This document shows positions 18,258-27,295 of a stretch of DNA of 64,000 nt, piece after piece. Where the stretch lies: contig NZ_CP170094.1 of assembly GCF_042180575.1 (NCBI RefSeq), positions 3,968,001 through 4,032,000 on the forward strand, in the 5' to 3' direction. The translations under genes and the position numbers were made by a program. Positions within the stretch are counted from its first letter, which is position 1, and each line of letters begins with the position of its first letter. The notes beneath the pieces were generated by a model, which saw only the letters and a program-made list of their open reading frames with translations, was not told where the DNA came from and did no database searches. Source of the DNA: Bernardetia sp042180575. Its GTDB lineage: Bacteria > Bacteroidota > Bacteroidia > Cytophagales > Bernardetiaceae.

Positions 18258-19130
18258 ATGAAAAAAATATCAATAAATCGTATTTTTTATTCTACTCTTA
18301 GTATTGCTGTTGCTTTCAGTTTTATTCTACTGACAGGTTGTTCTGATTCTAAAAATGAACGAGTAATTAGGTGGAAGTTTAAAAACTTTGATAAACTCAC
18401 TTACAATTTTACTCAAAAAACAGAAGTTAGTCCGATGGGAGGAATTTTTTCAGGTTTTGGAATGACCAATACTGCAACTGGAAAACTAACTATTACACCT
18501 ACCTCAGATGGAAAAGCCGATATTGTTGTCAAAGATTTGAATATAGGAGACTTGGGAGATTTGTTTATGCAAAATCTCAAAAAAGAAGGTGGACAATTTC
18601 CCGATATGTTTGTCAGAGGCTTAAAAAGTGATGGAACAATAGAGGGCGAAATTAGTGAAGGAATGCAATTATTTTATACAGGAATTTTGCCTATTCCTAC
18701 ACAGGATTTGAAAATTGGAGAATCTATAAAAATACCTGCTCAAATGCCTATGAATGCTTTTGGTTCTCAAATTATGGTAAAAGGTTATCAGACCCTTACG
18801 CTCAAATCCATTGAAGAAAATCTATATATCTTCGAGAATGATATTTTGATTAATGAATATGATATTCCAGAAGATGTACAGCAAAAACACCAACACGAAA
18901 TAAAAGGAAAAGGAGAATATATTTTTGATATAGAAAAAGGATATTTTACCAAAACAGAAGTAGAAATGAAAATCAAGATGAAAATAAGTGATTTGCAGAA
19001 AGATGATGATAAAAAACAAAATGTTATTCCAGATTCAATCCAAGAAAAAATGCCTTTCAAAATGGACTTTGGAAACATGGAAATGAATTTTATTTCTACG
19101 GTCAGCCTTGATTTGGAAAAAGCTGAATAA
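18258..19130 (+). CDS. Predicted lipoprotein of unknown function
   Basis: From ATG 18258 the protein has 290 residues, starting MKKISINRIFY with a lipobox FILLTGC (Cys28). An upstream in-frame ATG at 18201 lies inside the previous gene's terminator stem and is rejected. The mature part alternates beta-strand-like segments: RWKFKNFDKLTYNFTQKTEV, GKLTITPTSDGKADIVVKDL, a SIKIPAQMPM stretch, and GKGEYIFDIEKGYF. It has the look of a DUF6263-like or related lipid-binding/beta-sandwich lipoprotein, but I do not recognise it firmly. No catalytic motif is seen. A gap of about 100 bases separates it from sbcC, so it is probably not co-transcribed with a nuclease role in mind. Confidence 0.7.
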   Translation: MKKISINRIFYSTLSIAVAFSFILLTGCSDSKNERVIRWKFKNFDKLTYNFTQKTEVSPMGGIFSGFGMTNTATGKLTITPTSDGKADIVVKDLNIGDLGDLFMQNLKKEGGQFPDMFVRGLKSDGTIEGEISEGMQLFYTGILPIPTQDLKIGESIKIPAQMPMNAFGSQIMVKGYQTLTLKSIEENLYIFENDILINEYDIPEDVQQKHQHEIKGKGEYIFDIEKGYFTKTEVEMKIKMKISDLQKDDDKKQNVIPDSIQEKMPFKMDFGNMEMNFISTVSLDLEKAE

Positions 19131-19230
19131 TTAAAAAAGAACTTCAATCTAGAAAAAGGCGAGCTTTTTTTCTACATAATTTCCTGTATTTACTTCTTGT
19201 TTCATACTTCTAACTTCATACTTTATTCTC

Positions 19231-22200
19231 ATGTTTCCACTTTCATTATCTATCAACGGTCTTTATTCATACAAAAAAAAGCATACTATCAAATTTGATA
19301 CACTCTCAGAAGCTGGCATTTTTGGTATTTTTGGAAAAGTAGGAAGTGGAAAATCTAGTATTTTGGAAGCAATTACCTTTGCTGTTTTTGGCAAAACTGA
19401 TAAGTTAAATATTAGTGGTGATAATAGATATTACAACATGATGAATTTGGATTCTGATGTGGTAGAAATTAGTTTTGAGTTTTTGGCAGGAAAAGAAAAA
19501 GAACATTTTGTATGCGAATTTATAGCCAAACGAAATTCTAAAAAATTTGATACAGTTACTAATTATACCCGAAGAGCAGCCAAAAAAACAAATGGTAATG
19601 AGTGGCAAACTATCGAATTTGAAGAAGTAGAAACGGCAATCGGACTTTCTTATGATAATTTTAAAAGAACGGTTATTATTCCACAAGGTCAGTTTGCCGA
19701 ATTTTTGCAGTTAAAACCTGCTGCTAGAATTGACATGATAAAAGATATTTTTTCGCTGCACGAATATGATTTGGCAGATAATACACGAAATCTACTCAAA
19801 CAAACTAAAAACGATATTGAAAAGATAGAAGACAGAATTTTGCATCAATTTGAATATTTGACAGAAGATTTTATCGAAAATAAAAAAACAGAATTAGAGA
19901 GTTTAACTAAATTAATTTCAGAACAAGAAAAACAAATCAATCAAAAAACAGAACAAAAGAGCCAGTTAGAAATCATCAAAACGATTTTTGAAGAAAAAAA
20001 TAAAAAATATATTCAACTTCAAAAACTACAATTACAAGAAGAAACAATAAAAGAAAGAGAAATTAATTTGAATCAATTTATTTTGATGAAAAATGAATTT
20101 GAGCAGGATTTGAAAGACCAAAAAAGAATAACTACCAACTTGAATTCTGTCCAAGAAAAGCAAAAAGAAACAGAACAGAATTGTCAAAAAATTCAAAAAA
20201 AATATGATAAAACAGTTGAGTTACAAAAAGAAATTTCTATCCAAAAAGAAGAAAACTTAAAAAAACTAGAGCAAATTGAACCAATTAATCAACTTATAAA
20301 ACTTAAAGAGTCAGAGGAAGAATACAGCAAAAGAACTGCAAGAATAGAAAAAGGAACAAAAGTGATTTTAGAGAGTCAAGAAAAAAATCAACTCAAAAAA
20401 TCTGAATTTGTCAAAGAAAAAAATAATCTTTCAGAACTTAAAAGCAAAATTACTGATACCGAAAATCTACAAAATGCGTTTATTTGGTTTGATAAAAGTG
20501 AAACACTAACAAAAAATCAATCTGAAATAAATACAGAAGCAGAAAACGTAAAAGCAGAAATCAGTAAAATTGAAGTAGAAAAAAAGGACTTTGAAAGTAG
20601 TAGACTGAAAGTCTCTGAAAAAGAATTGACTGGAAATATAGAAAAGACGAGTCAAGAAATTGAAAAATTGACGATGCAAAAAGGGCTTCATCAAGCTGTG
20701 CATAGTTTGGAAGACGGACAGCCATGTCCTGTTTGTGGTTCACAATCTCACCCAGATATTTTAGATGTAGAAAATATTGATAGCAATCTAAAATCGCTCA
20801 AAAAACAGAAAAAAGAAGACGAACAAAATCTCAAAACACTACAAAAAGAAGAAACAGAAGCAAATCGTCTTGTAGAAAAAATTACAGAAAAGAAGCAAAA
20901 TTTAGATAAAATCCTTCAAAAGCAATTAAAAATAAAGACAGAATTTGAAGCTCATCAAAAAGCATTTTTAGAAGAATGGAAAAGTTTATCTAAAAATGAA
21001 ATCTTGAAAATTCAGAAAGAACAAAAAAGCATTCAAAATCAAATCAAAAAATCTGATACTCAACTTTCTGAGCTAGAAAAAGAAGTAGAAAATCTCAATC
21101 AAGAAATAGAAAAATATAAACTAGGATTAGAAAAACTAAAACAAGAACACGCTTCACAGACAGGACAAATAAAAGAATTAGAGCGAAATTCTGAAAAAGT
21201 AAGTTCGTTTTATGAAAATTATTCTATTTCAGAATTAGAAAAAATGAGTGTAGAAATAAAGAAGAATGCCGAAAAATCAGATCAAGAGTTTTTAAAGAAT
21301 CAAGAACAAGAAAAACAGTTTTTCCACCAAAAAAGTGAATTAGAAGGAACGCTAAAATCCATTCTTTCTCAAGTTGAGAATCTCAATGAAGAACTAGAAA
21401 GTAATCAAAAACAGATTTTACAAAAAATAGAAAAAGTAAATCAAGATTTACAAAAAGACTTTTCTCAAAATGATATTGGAAAAATTCTAAATCAAAAACT
21501 CAATACAGATAACGAGCGAAAAGAAATAACTACTTTTTTTACTAACCTAAAAACTACTTTAGAAGATTATCAAAAATTAGAACAACAAACGACAGGGAAA
21601 AATTATGAAAATGATTCTTATGAAAAATTAGTAAAAGAAATAAAAGAACTCACAACCAAACAAAAACAAGATAATTCACAGCAAACTATCATCAATCAAG
21701 AAATCAAAAAAGCAGAAAAAGATACTTTAGAAAAAGCAGAACAGGAGAAAGCATTATCCAAACTTTTGCAACGACAAGACAATTTACAAACGCTTACCAA
21801 ACTTTTTAAAGGTGGAAGTGGTGGTTTTGTTGATTTTGCTTCGACAGAATATTTGAGGAATTTGTGCAGGCTGGCTAATGTTCGTTTTAGAGAACTTACA
21901 CATCATTCTTTAGAGCTTATCTTGAATGAAAACAATGAGTTTGAAGTACGTGATTTTTTGAGTGAAGGAAAAACAAGGGCTATCAAAACGCTTTCGGGAG
22001 GACAACTTTTTCAGGCTTCTTTGTGTGTTGCGCTTGCACTTTCGGAGAGTATGCGAAAACAACAAGAATTCTTTTTTATCGATGAGGGTTTTGGTTCTTT
22101 GGATAATGATTCACTTCAAATTGTGCTTAATACACTTCAAAGTCTGCAAAAGGAAAACAAAGTAGTCGGAATCATTTCACATGTAGAAAGTTTGCAACAA

Positions 22201-22272
22201 GAAATCAGAACGCACCTTCATATTCAAAAAAATCAAACAGAAGGAAGTAGTATCAAACTGGTGGCTGGGTAA
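19231..22272 (+). CDS. sbcC: SbcC-type SMC-like ATPase (DNA repair nuclease subunit)
   Basis: The 1013-residue protein starts with a Rad50/SbcC ATPase half (Walker A GKVGSGKSS near 35-43, then IPQGQFAEFL). Two very long Lys/Glu/Gln-rich coiled coils follow, with the zinc hook CPVCGS near residue 498. The C-terminal half has signature LSGGQLFQASL (near 920) and Walker B FFFIDEGFGSLD (near 947). SbcCD cleaves hairpins and protein-blocked DNA ends. The partner nuclease gene sbcD, normally directly upstream, is not here; a lipoprotein gene precedes it. The start ATG gives the usual family N-terminus (PLSLSINGLYSY). The Lys/Glu-rich coil has strong A bias. Confidence 0.9.
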   Translation: MFPLSLSINGLYSYKKKHTIKFDTLSEAGIFGIFGKVGSGKSSILEAITFAVFGKTDKLNISGDNRYYNMMNLDSDVVEISFEFLAGKEKEHFVCEFIAKRNSKKFDTVTNYTRRAAKKTNGNEWQTIEFEEVETAIGLSYDNFKRTVIIPQGQFAEFLQLKPAARIDMIKDIFSLHEYDLADNTRNLLKQTKNDIEKIEDRILHQFEYLTEDFIENKKTELESLTKLISEQEKQINQKTEQKSQLEIIKTIFEEKNKKYIQLQKLQLQEETIKEREINLNQFILMKNEFEQDLKDQKRITTNLNSVQEKQKETEQNCQKIQKKYDKTVELQKEISIQKEENLKKLEQIEPINQLIKLKESEEEYSKRTARIEKGTKVILESQEKNQLKKSEFVKEKNNLSELKSKITDTENLQNAFIWFDKSETLTKNQSEINTEAENVKAEISKIEVEKKDFESSRLKVSEKELTGNIEKTSQEIEKLTMQKGLHQAVHSLEDGQPCPVCGSQSHPDILDVENIDSNLKSLKKQKKEDEQNLKTLQKEETEANRLVEKITEKKQNLDKILQKQLKIKTEFEAHQKAFLEEWKSLSKNEILKIQKEQKSIQNQIKKSDTQLSELEKEVENLNQEIEKYKLGLEKLKQEHASQTGQIKELERNSEKVSSFYENYSISELEKMSVEIKKNAEKSDQEFLKNQEQEKQFFHQKSELEGTLKSILSQVENLNEELESNQKQILQKIEKVNQDLQKDFSQNDIGKILNQKLNTDNERKEITTFFTNLKTTLEDYQKLEQQTTGKNYENDSYEKLVKEIKELTTKQKQDNSQQTIINQEIKKAEKDTLEKAEQEKALSKLLQRQDNLQTLTKLFKGGSGGFVDFASTEYLRNLCRLANVRFRELTHHSLELILNENNEFEVRDFLSEGKTRAIKTLSGGQLFQASLCVALALSESMRKQQEFFFIDEGFGSLDNDSLQIVLNTLQSLQKENKVVGIISHVESLQQEIRTHLHIQKNQTEGSSIKLVAG

Positions 22273-22284
22273 TAACAAACATAA

Positions 22285-22411
22285 CTTATTGGTAAATGAT
22301 TTTTATGATGAATGAAGAAAAATGCAATGAGAAACCTCCTTTTATTGAAAAAAAGAATTTGTATTTATCTTTATTCTATCATAAAAATCATATAGTTCAC
22401 TCGCTAATCAG
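22285..22411. repeat. Gene-free relative of the GxxExxY cassette (MITE-like)
   Basis: The left part (CTTATTGGTAAATGAT, TTTTATGATGAATGAAGA) matches the left arm of the cassette at 6218. The right part (GAATTTGTATTTATCTT, ATCATAAAAATCATATAG) matches its right arm at 6795-6852. The shared right flank is TTxCAGTATTT. Only about 45 bases lie between the arms, so the gene is absent. Confidence 0.55.
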
Positions 22412-22436
22412 TTACAGTATTTGTATTTTATGAAAC

Positions 22437-22470
22437 AAAAAAGTCTAACCTCAAAAACAAGATTAGACTT
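22437..22470 (-). terminator. Terminator of the small lipoprotein gene (minus strand)
   Basis: On the minus strand AAGTCTAA pairs with TTAGACTT and is followed by TTTTGTTTC. It lies between the converging sbcC and lipoprotein genes. Confidence 0.65.
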
Positions 22471-22511
22471 CTAATAAAAAGACATTAAATAAATTAAATT
22501 TGTAATTTTTT

Positions 22512-22898
22512 CTAATTGACAGACAAATTGAGAATAGCAGAGTAAAAAAGAAGTTGGTGGATTTTCCAAGTATCCATTGTTCCTCCAAATCTTTTCTCCC
22601 AGTCTGCATCTTCGTATTTCATTAGTTCATTTTTTTCTTCTTCTGAAAGAGCTTTTACAGATACATCTTCATAAAATTTCATTTGAAATGGATTCCATGT
22701 TTCGGCTTCTGAGCCAAAAAACTCATTCCATTCTTTTATCGGTTTTGAGTTCCATTCTTGAATTTGCTCTTTAGAGAGTAATTCTATATTGGGTTTGTCT
22801 GGGTCAATAGTTTGGGCAGCCACAGGAGTAACAGAAGCGCAACCCAATAAACTTAGCAAAAGACCTGTAAAAAGCAGTATAAATAAATTTATTTTCAA
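22512..22898 (-). CDS. Small lipoprotein with two internal repeats
   Basis: The 128-residue protein has a lipobox SLLGCASV (Cys near 20), so it is probably an outer-membrane lipoprotein. The mature part holds two copies of a motif: KEWNEFFGSEAETWNPFQMKFY and DWEKRFGGTMDTWKIHQLLF, sharing W-x(3)-FG-x(3)-TW and a closing F-Y/F. I do not recognise the family; the repeat suggests a small helical duplicated domain. It is flanked by its own terminator and by 260 bases of upstream DNA, so it is monocistronic. The N-terminus contains a second possible signal-peptidase I site (VAAQ), but the Cys is well placed. Confidence 0.65.
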   Translation of the reverse strand: MKINLFILLFTGLLLSLLGCASVTPVAAQTIDPDKPNIELLSKEQIQEWNSKPIKEWNEFFGSEAETWNPFQMKFYEDVSVKALSEEEKNELMKYEDADWEKRFGGTMDTWKIHQLLFYSAILNLSVN

Positions 22899-23158
22899 AA
22901 TAATAGTAGATTTAAGGATTAGAAATGATAGGATATTCTTTTTTATAAAATGATGGAAACAAACATAACATAATCAATATTTTGAATAATCGCTTCCTCT
23001 TAACTCAAATTTATTTGATATTGTATAATTACAAATAAAATAAGTTCCATTTTTTATAAAAATCTAACATATTTCAAGCCAAACGCATTGTTTATAAGCA
23101 AAATAGCTATTCCTTAAAATTGTATTGCTGTAATAAAATGAATAAGAATAGTGATTTT

Positions 23159-23677
23159 TTAAAGTTTAATTTTCAATCCAAACTCTTTTTTGATAGTTAA
23201 TAAGGCTTCTGCATTTCCTGTTGCATCTTCAAGTGCATTGTGTGTGTGTTTGGTTTGGCGCAAATGCTTAAAATTCTTGAAAGTATCTTTAACAATGCCT
23301 TTGTAAAGACTTCCCAAGTTTTGTGAACTAAAACCAAACGGATTTTCTCCCAAAAAATGATGAAAATACCAACACACAAACATCCAATCAAAGCCATTAT
23401 TATCACTAATAAAAATTGGTCGGTCTTTACAAACTTCCTTTATCCAATCTTTGAAATCTTGCATCACAATTTTGGGTTTCTCAAAATTCATTGTTTCTTC
23501 TCTGCTAAAACCCGAAACGGCTAATGCTTTTGGATTATAATTTTCTGAAATAGGTTGCAAACATCGATAAAATGTTTTGTCAAGAGCTTCATCAACTACG
23601 ATTGCACCCAACGAAATCATAGAATAATCTGACGGAATTGCGCCATCAGCTTCAATATCTACCATAATATAAGTCAT
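23159..23677 (-). CDS. DEDDh-family 3'-5' exonuclease
   Basis: The 172-residue protein begins TYIMVDIEADG, with the D-x-E (residues 7 and 9) of DnaQ-like exonucleases. FISDNNGFDWMFV supplies the second-motif aspartate, and THNALEDATGNAEAL (near 146-160) has the histidine and aspartate of the ExoIII motif. It is a stand-alone domain, the length of RNase T-like or small DnaQ-type proteins. The substrate (RNA or DNA ends) cannot be told. It is divergent from the methyltransferase gene, with about 140 bases between starts. The start ATG at 23675-23677 is well placed directly before the first catalytic strand. Confidence 0.82.
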   Translation of the reverse strand: MTYIMVDIEADGAIPSDYSMISLGAIVVDEALDKTFYRCLQPISENYNPKALAVSGFSREETMNFEKPKIVMQDFKDWIKEVCKDRPIFISDNNGFDWMFVCWYFHHFLGENPFGFSSQNLGSLYKGIVKDTFKNFKHLRQTKHTHNALEDATGNAEALLTIKKEFGLKIKL

Positions 23678-23818
23678 AATTTTTATTTTTTTAAGGTTGT
23701 AAGTTGTTGATTAATAGATTGTTGTTTTTAAAAAGTCAGTTCTTGAAAAAAATAGTGTAAAAAAACGTAACTCAAAAGGTAATATTCTACGTTATAATTT
23801 CAAAACTTTCAATTTAAA

Positions 23819-24850
23819 ATGAAACTTATGAAAAACACACTTATTTCTCCTTTCGAATCACTTTCTTTTCAGCAAAACCAAACTGAAAATTCGTTTAGTT
23901 CCATCAGAAAAAAATCTAAAAAATTGATAGCAGAAAATTCATTTACCAAAAACTATCAAGACCTTATTTTATATTATCAAAAAGCTACCGAGGATTATAA
24001 ATTTTGGAGTCAAAACTATCACATGCATTTTGGTTTTTATAAAAAGGGAATGAATCCTCTTGATTTAGAAAAAATGCTTCTTCAAATGACAAAAGAAGTT
24101 TTTGGACGTTTGGAAATTTATGAACATATCAAAAAATCAAATCAAGAAATAAAAGCCATTGATTTGGGATGTGGAGTAGGAACAAGTGCAAGGTATTTTG
24201 CTCAAATGTATCCTTTTGCTAAAATAACAGCTATTACATTAGTAAAAGAGCAAATTGAATTAGGAAAATTTTTATTAAAGCAGCAACTAGAAAATGGCGA
24301 AATCAGAAACCAAAATATAGAAGGCAATATAAAGTTTATTTGTACAAATTATGAAAATACCCCTTTTTTAGATGGTAGTTTTACTTCTGCTTATGCCATC
24401 GAAAGTAGTTGTTATGGAAATGGAAAAGATAAGTTCGCATTCTTAGAAGAAGCCAGCCGATTACTTAAAAGTGGAGGGAGGTTAGTAATTGCAGACGGTT
24501 TTTTAAAACACGGAAACCAACTTCCTTTTTTAGTAGAAAAAGCCTATCAAAAAACCTGTCAGTGTTGGGCATTACCAGAAATGGGACAAATAAATCCATT
24601 TGTAGAAGCAATGAAAAAAGTCGGTTTTATAGATATAAAAATAGAAGATATTTCTTGGAAAGTTGCGCCTTCGGTGGCTCATGTTCCTTATATTACCCTC
24701 AAATTTTTGCTCAAACAAATCAAATTAAAATCTCTCAAAAACCTAAATCAAGAACGAAAAAATAATATTTTTGCACCTCTCATGACGATGTTTTTAGGAC
24801 TAGCAAGAAATCATTTTTCGTATTATATCATAAGTGCAACCAAAAAATAA
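23819..24850 (+). CDS. SAM-dependent methyltransferase (class I)
   Basis: The 343-residue protein has the SAM-binding motif I AIDLGCGVGTSARYF (near 114-128), the acidic end of strand 2, and SAYAIESSCYGNGKDKF. LLKSGGRLVIADGFL is typical of small-molecule methyltransferases (CfaS/UbiE/sterol type). The N-terminal 100 residues contain LILYYQKATEDYKFWSQNYH and MHFGFYK, similar to cyclopropane-fatty-acid-synthase-like and sterol methyltransferases. The likely substrate is a lipid, quinone or natural product. A second ATG four codons in is also possible. No biosynthetic cluster is visible; the next gene is an MDR oxidoreductase in the same direction, 92 bases away. Confidence 0.78.
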   Translation: MKLMKNTLISPFESLSFQQNQTENSFSSIRKKSKKLIAENSFTKNYQDLILYYQKATEDYKFWSQNYHMHFGFYKKGMNPLDLEKMLLQMTKEVFGRLEIYEHIKKSNQEIKAIDLGCGVGTSARYFAQMYPFAKITAITLVKEQIELGKFLLKQQLENGEIRNQNIEGNIKFICTNYENTPFLDGSFTSAYAIESSCYGNGKDKFAFLEEASRLLKSGGRLVIADGFLKHGNQLPFLVEKAYQKTCQCWALPEMGQINPFVEAMKKVGFIDIKIEDISWKVAPSVAHVPYITLKFLLKQIKLKSLKNLNQERKNNIFAPLMTMFLGLARNHFSYYIISATKK

Positions 24851-24858
24851 ATTTGATG

Positions 24859-24890
24859 AATTTTAAAACAAAATGACTTGTTTCAAAATT
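24859..24890 (+). terminator. Hairpin between methyltransferase and oxidoreductase genes
   Basis: AATTTTAAAACAA pairs with TTGTTTCAAAATT (12 of 13 positions) around AATGAC. There is no T-run, so termination is uncertain. Confidence 0.4.
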
Positions 24891-24942
24891 AACTATTTAT
24901 CAAAAACTTAGTTATTAATTTTTACACAAACTCTATTTTTTT

Positions 24943-25947
24943 ATGCTTGCCTTACGCCTTCTTGAAAAAGACTCTTCACACACAGACAGAATCCAATTAC
25001 AAGACATCAAAACTCCTGAACCAAAGGAAAATGAAGTTCTTATTCAAATGCAAACGGCAGCTCTAAATAGGCGAGACCAATGGATAAGAGAAGGACTTTA
25101 TCCTGGAATTCGTCCTTCTACATTAGGTTCTGATGGTTGTGGAATTGTAGTAAAGACAGGAGAAAACACAAAAAAATGGGAATCAAAAACAGTAATTGTC
25201 AATCCAAATAATAACTGGGGAGACGATGAAAGACATCAATCAGCAGATTATCATATTTTGGGAATGCCAACAGACGGAACATTTGCCGAATTTTTGTGTG
25301 TCAATCAAGATAGATTAGTCGAAAAACCAAAATCACTTTCTTTAGAAGAAGCTGCTGCTTTGCCACTTGCAGGACTAACAGCATTTCGTTCTGCTTTTTA
25401 TCATGGAGGAATCCAAAAAGGAAGTAAAGTCTTGATTTCGGGTGCTGGTGGTGGAGTAGCTCAATTTGCTTTTCAGTTTGCAGTTGCAGCAGGAGCAAAA
25501 GTTTTTGTAACTTCTGGAGATGACGAAAAATTAGAAACTTTAGAAGAAATGGGTGCAGCAGGAATAGTAAATTACAAAGACCCAGATTGGAACAAACAAT
25601 TAAAAGACAAAGCAGGAAGTTTTGATTGTGCCATTGATAGCGCAGGAGGAGAAACGTTTGCCGAAATAATCAAACTTTTAGGACGTTCTGGAAGGATTGT
25701 TTTTTATGGAGCGACTTTAGGTTTGCCTCAAAAAATTGATTTGTATAGAATGTTTTTTAATCAAATCCGAATTCAAGGCTCAACTATGGGAAGTGATAAA
25801 GAATTTGTAGAAATGGTAAACTTCGTAGAAAAACACAAGATAAAACCGATTATTGGTTCTGTAACTCCGTTTTCTGATATAATTTCGGCTTTTGATACAA
25901 TGAAAGACGGAGAAGGATTTGGGAAATTAGTGGTTTCGATGAAGTAA
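24943..25947 (+). CDS. Zinc-independent MDR oxidoreductase (quinone reductase-like)
   Basis: The 334-residue protein has the GroES-like N-terminal domain (LNRRDQWIREGLYPG, GSDGCGIVVKTG) and a Rossmann domain. The Rossmann domain carries SGAGGGVAQFAFQFA and the substituted glycine-rich turn AKVFVTSGDDEK, typical of NADPH binding. The structural-zinc cysteines and catalytic-zinc ligands of alcohol dehydrogenases are not evident, so it resembles YogA/quinone-oxidoreductase members. It probably reduces an enone, quinone or similar compound in the cytosol; substrate unknown. It may be co-transcribed with the upstream methyltransferase. Confidence 0.82.
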   Translation: MLALRLLEKDSSHTDRIQLQDIKTPEPKENEVLIQMQTAALNRRDQWIREGLYPGIRPSTLGSDGCGIVVKTGENTKKWESKTVIVNPNNNWGDDERHQSADYHILGMPTDGTFAEFLCVNQDRLVEKPKSLSLEEAAALPLAGLTAFRSAFYHGGIQKGSKVLISGAGGGVAQFAFQFAVAAGAKVFVTSGDDEKLETLEEMGAAGIVNYKDPDWNKQLKDKAGSFDCAIDSAGGETFAEIIKLLGRSGRIVFYGATLGLPQKIDLYRMFFNQIRIQGSTMGSDKEFVEMVNFVEKHKIKPIIGSVTPFSDIISAFDTMKDGEGFGKLVVSMK

Positions 25948-26016
25948 TTGGAGATTTAGGAAATAGGAAATGTTATTGTATCTTTTTATAAATCATTTCG
26001 TTTTGATTATAGCTTA

Positions 26017-26060
26017 TATTTCAACTTGGTTTGTTCAGAAAGTCTGACCAAGTTGAAATA
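26017..26060. repeat. Long palindromic hairpin
   Basis: TATTTCAACTTGGT (26017-26030) is the exact inverted complement of ACCAAGTTGAAATA (26047-26060). An inner CAG..CTG mini-stem sits in the loop. It follows the MDR gene and may act as a terminator or be a REP-like repeat. Confidence 0.7.
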
Positions 26061-26091
26061 ATAATTCTCATTTTTACCCTAAAAAATCAAA

Positions 26092-26466
26092 ATGAAATCA
26101 ATTCATATCACTTTTATCAATGTTTTGATAGTAGTCATCTTTCATAGTATTGTTTATCATTTCCTAAATACTTGGGCAATAAAAGTTGGAGCTTGTGGAA
26201 TGGGACTTGCTATGATTGCAGGTTGGTTTCTGCTTTTTTTGAATATTTCATGGTCATCTGTTACTCTTGTTTATGTTCTCTCAATATCCTCTAAAAAAGC
26301 AAATTATAAAAACACTTGGTTATTTGTTGTTTTGGGAGTAATAGGAAATCTAATTATGGCTCTGCTTCTTGAATATTATCTTTGGGCGTTGCTTATTATT
26401 CCTTATTTGATATTTTTAGGAGAGAGTTTTTATTTGAAATTTACTTCTAATACCACCCATTCATAA
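26092..26466 (+). CDS. Small integral membrane protein, unknown function
   Basis: The 124-residue protein has about four hydrophobic segments: HITFINVLIVVIFHSIVYHF, an IAGWFLLFLNISWSS stretch, WLFVVLGVIGNLIMALLL, and WALLIIPYLIFLGE. Short polar loops separate them. I do not recognise the family. It is 145 bases after the MDR gene with a palindrome between, and 150 bases before the toxin gene with a hairpin between, so it is probably transcribed alone. Confidence 0.6.
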   Translation: MKSIHITFINVLIVVIFHSIVYHFLNTWAIKVGACGMGLAMIAGWFLLFLNISWSSVTLVYVLSISSKKANYKNTWLFVVLGVIGNLIMALLLEYYLWALLIIPYLIFLGESFYLKFTSNTTHS

Positions 26467-26514
26467 TTATCTTACCAAGAATCTATAACTATATTCAAGT
26501 ATCACACTTTTATC

Positions 26515-26556
26515 TTTTCATTCCCATCAAAAAAAGGAGTGAGGAATTTTTTGTCT
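26515..26556 (+). terminator. Hairpin on the left of the toxin-antitoxin pair
   Basis: CATTCCCATC, AAAAAAAGGAGTGAGG and a T-run form a terminator-like hairpin. It closely matches the one at 27296-27337 on the right of the pair. Confidence 0.6.
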
Positions 26557-26615
26557 AGTTGATGATTATTTTCTTAAATTAGATTTTGATAAAGTACAAA
26601 CTAAAAATATGATTA

Positions 26616-26954
26616 ATGAACGAAAAATTTAAGGTAGAATTATTAGAAGAGGTTGTAGAATTTTTGAATGAACTAGATGAAAAGGCAAGAGATAAAATCA
26701 TTTATAACCTTAGAAAAGCACAATTAGTAAATGATAGTGAGCTTTTTAAAAAGTTAAATGATACCGTTTGGGAATTCAGAACACTTCACAATAAAACTAA
26801 ATACAGACTTTTTGCGTTTTGGAATAAGACAGATAAAGCAAATACAGTCGTTATTTCTACTCACGCCATTATCAAAAAAACAGCAAAAACACCAACCAAA
26901 GAAATAGCGAAGACAGAAAAAATTATGAAAGATTATTTTGAAGCTAAAAAATAA
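26616..26954 (+). CDS. higB: HigB/RelE-type toxin (Gp49-like)
   Basis: The 112-residue protein has the layout of phage-derived Gp49-like/HigB mRNA interferases: an N-terminal helical part (VVEFLNELDEKARDKIIYNL), then ELFKKLNDTVWEFRTLHNKTKYRLFAFWNK and VVISTHAIIKKTAKTP. The core strand motif WEFR..YRLFAF is diagnostic, and basic residues at the end are those used for ribosome-dependent cleavage. The toxin gene precedes the antitoxin gene by 6 bases, the HigBA order. Toxicity is inferred. Confidence 0.85.
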   Translation: MNEKFKVELLEEVVEFLNELDEKARDKIIYNLRKAQLVNDSELFKKLNDTVWEFRTLHNKTKYRLFAFWNKTDKANTVVISTHAIIKKTAKTPTKEIAKTEKIMKDYFEAKK

Positions 26955-26960
26955 AAAACT

Positions 26961-27272
26961 ATGAAAACCTATACATTAGAAGAAGTAACAGACATATACA
27001 TCGGAAAAAAAGGAACTCCAAAAAGAGAACAGTTTGAAACAGAGTTGCGACTTGATACAATTGCATACGCCATAAAACAAGCTAGAGAAGAAAGTAATCT
27101 AACACAAGAACAATTAGGAGAATTGATAGGCGTTCAAAAATCTCAAATTTCTATACTTGAAAGTGATTTGAAAGGTGTTAGTTTTGAGCTTGTACTTAAA
27201 GTTTTTAAGGCTCTAAATTCTAAAATTAGCTTTAAAATTGAACTCACGAATGGAAATCTTAATTTGGTATAA
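26961..27272 (+). CDS. higA: HigA-type antitoxin, XRE family
   Basis: The 103-residue protein has an HTH_3 domain (about 33-90): AIKQAREESNLTQEQLGELI, then GVQKSQISILESD. The N-terminal 30 residues are charged. It should bind the toxin and repress the operon. It follows the toxin by 6 bases and is followed by a strong hairpin terminator, so the two form one short operon. Confidence 0.88.
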   Translation: MKTYTLEEVTDIYIGKKGTPKREQFETELRLDTIAYAIKQAREESNLTQEQLGELIGVQKSQISILESDLKGVSFELVLKVFKALNSKISFKIELTNGNLNLV

Positions 27273-27295
27273 TTGCAGTTTTACTTTTAATCAAA

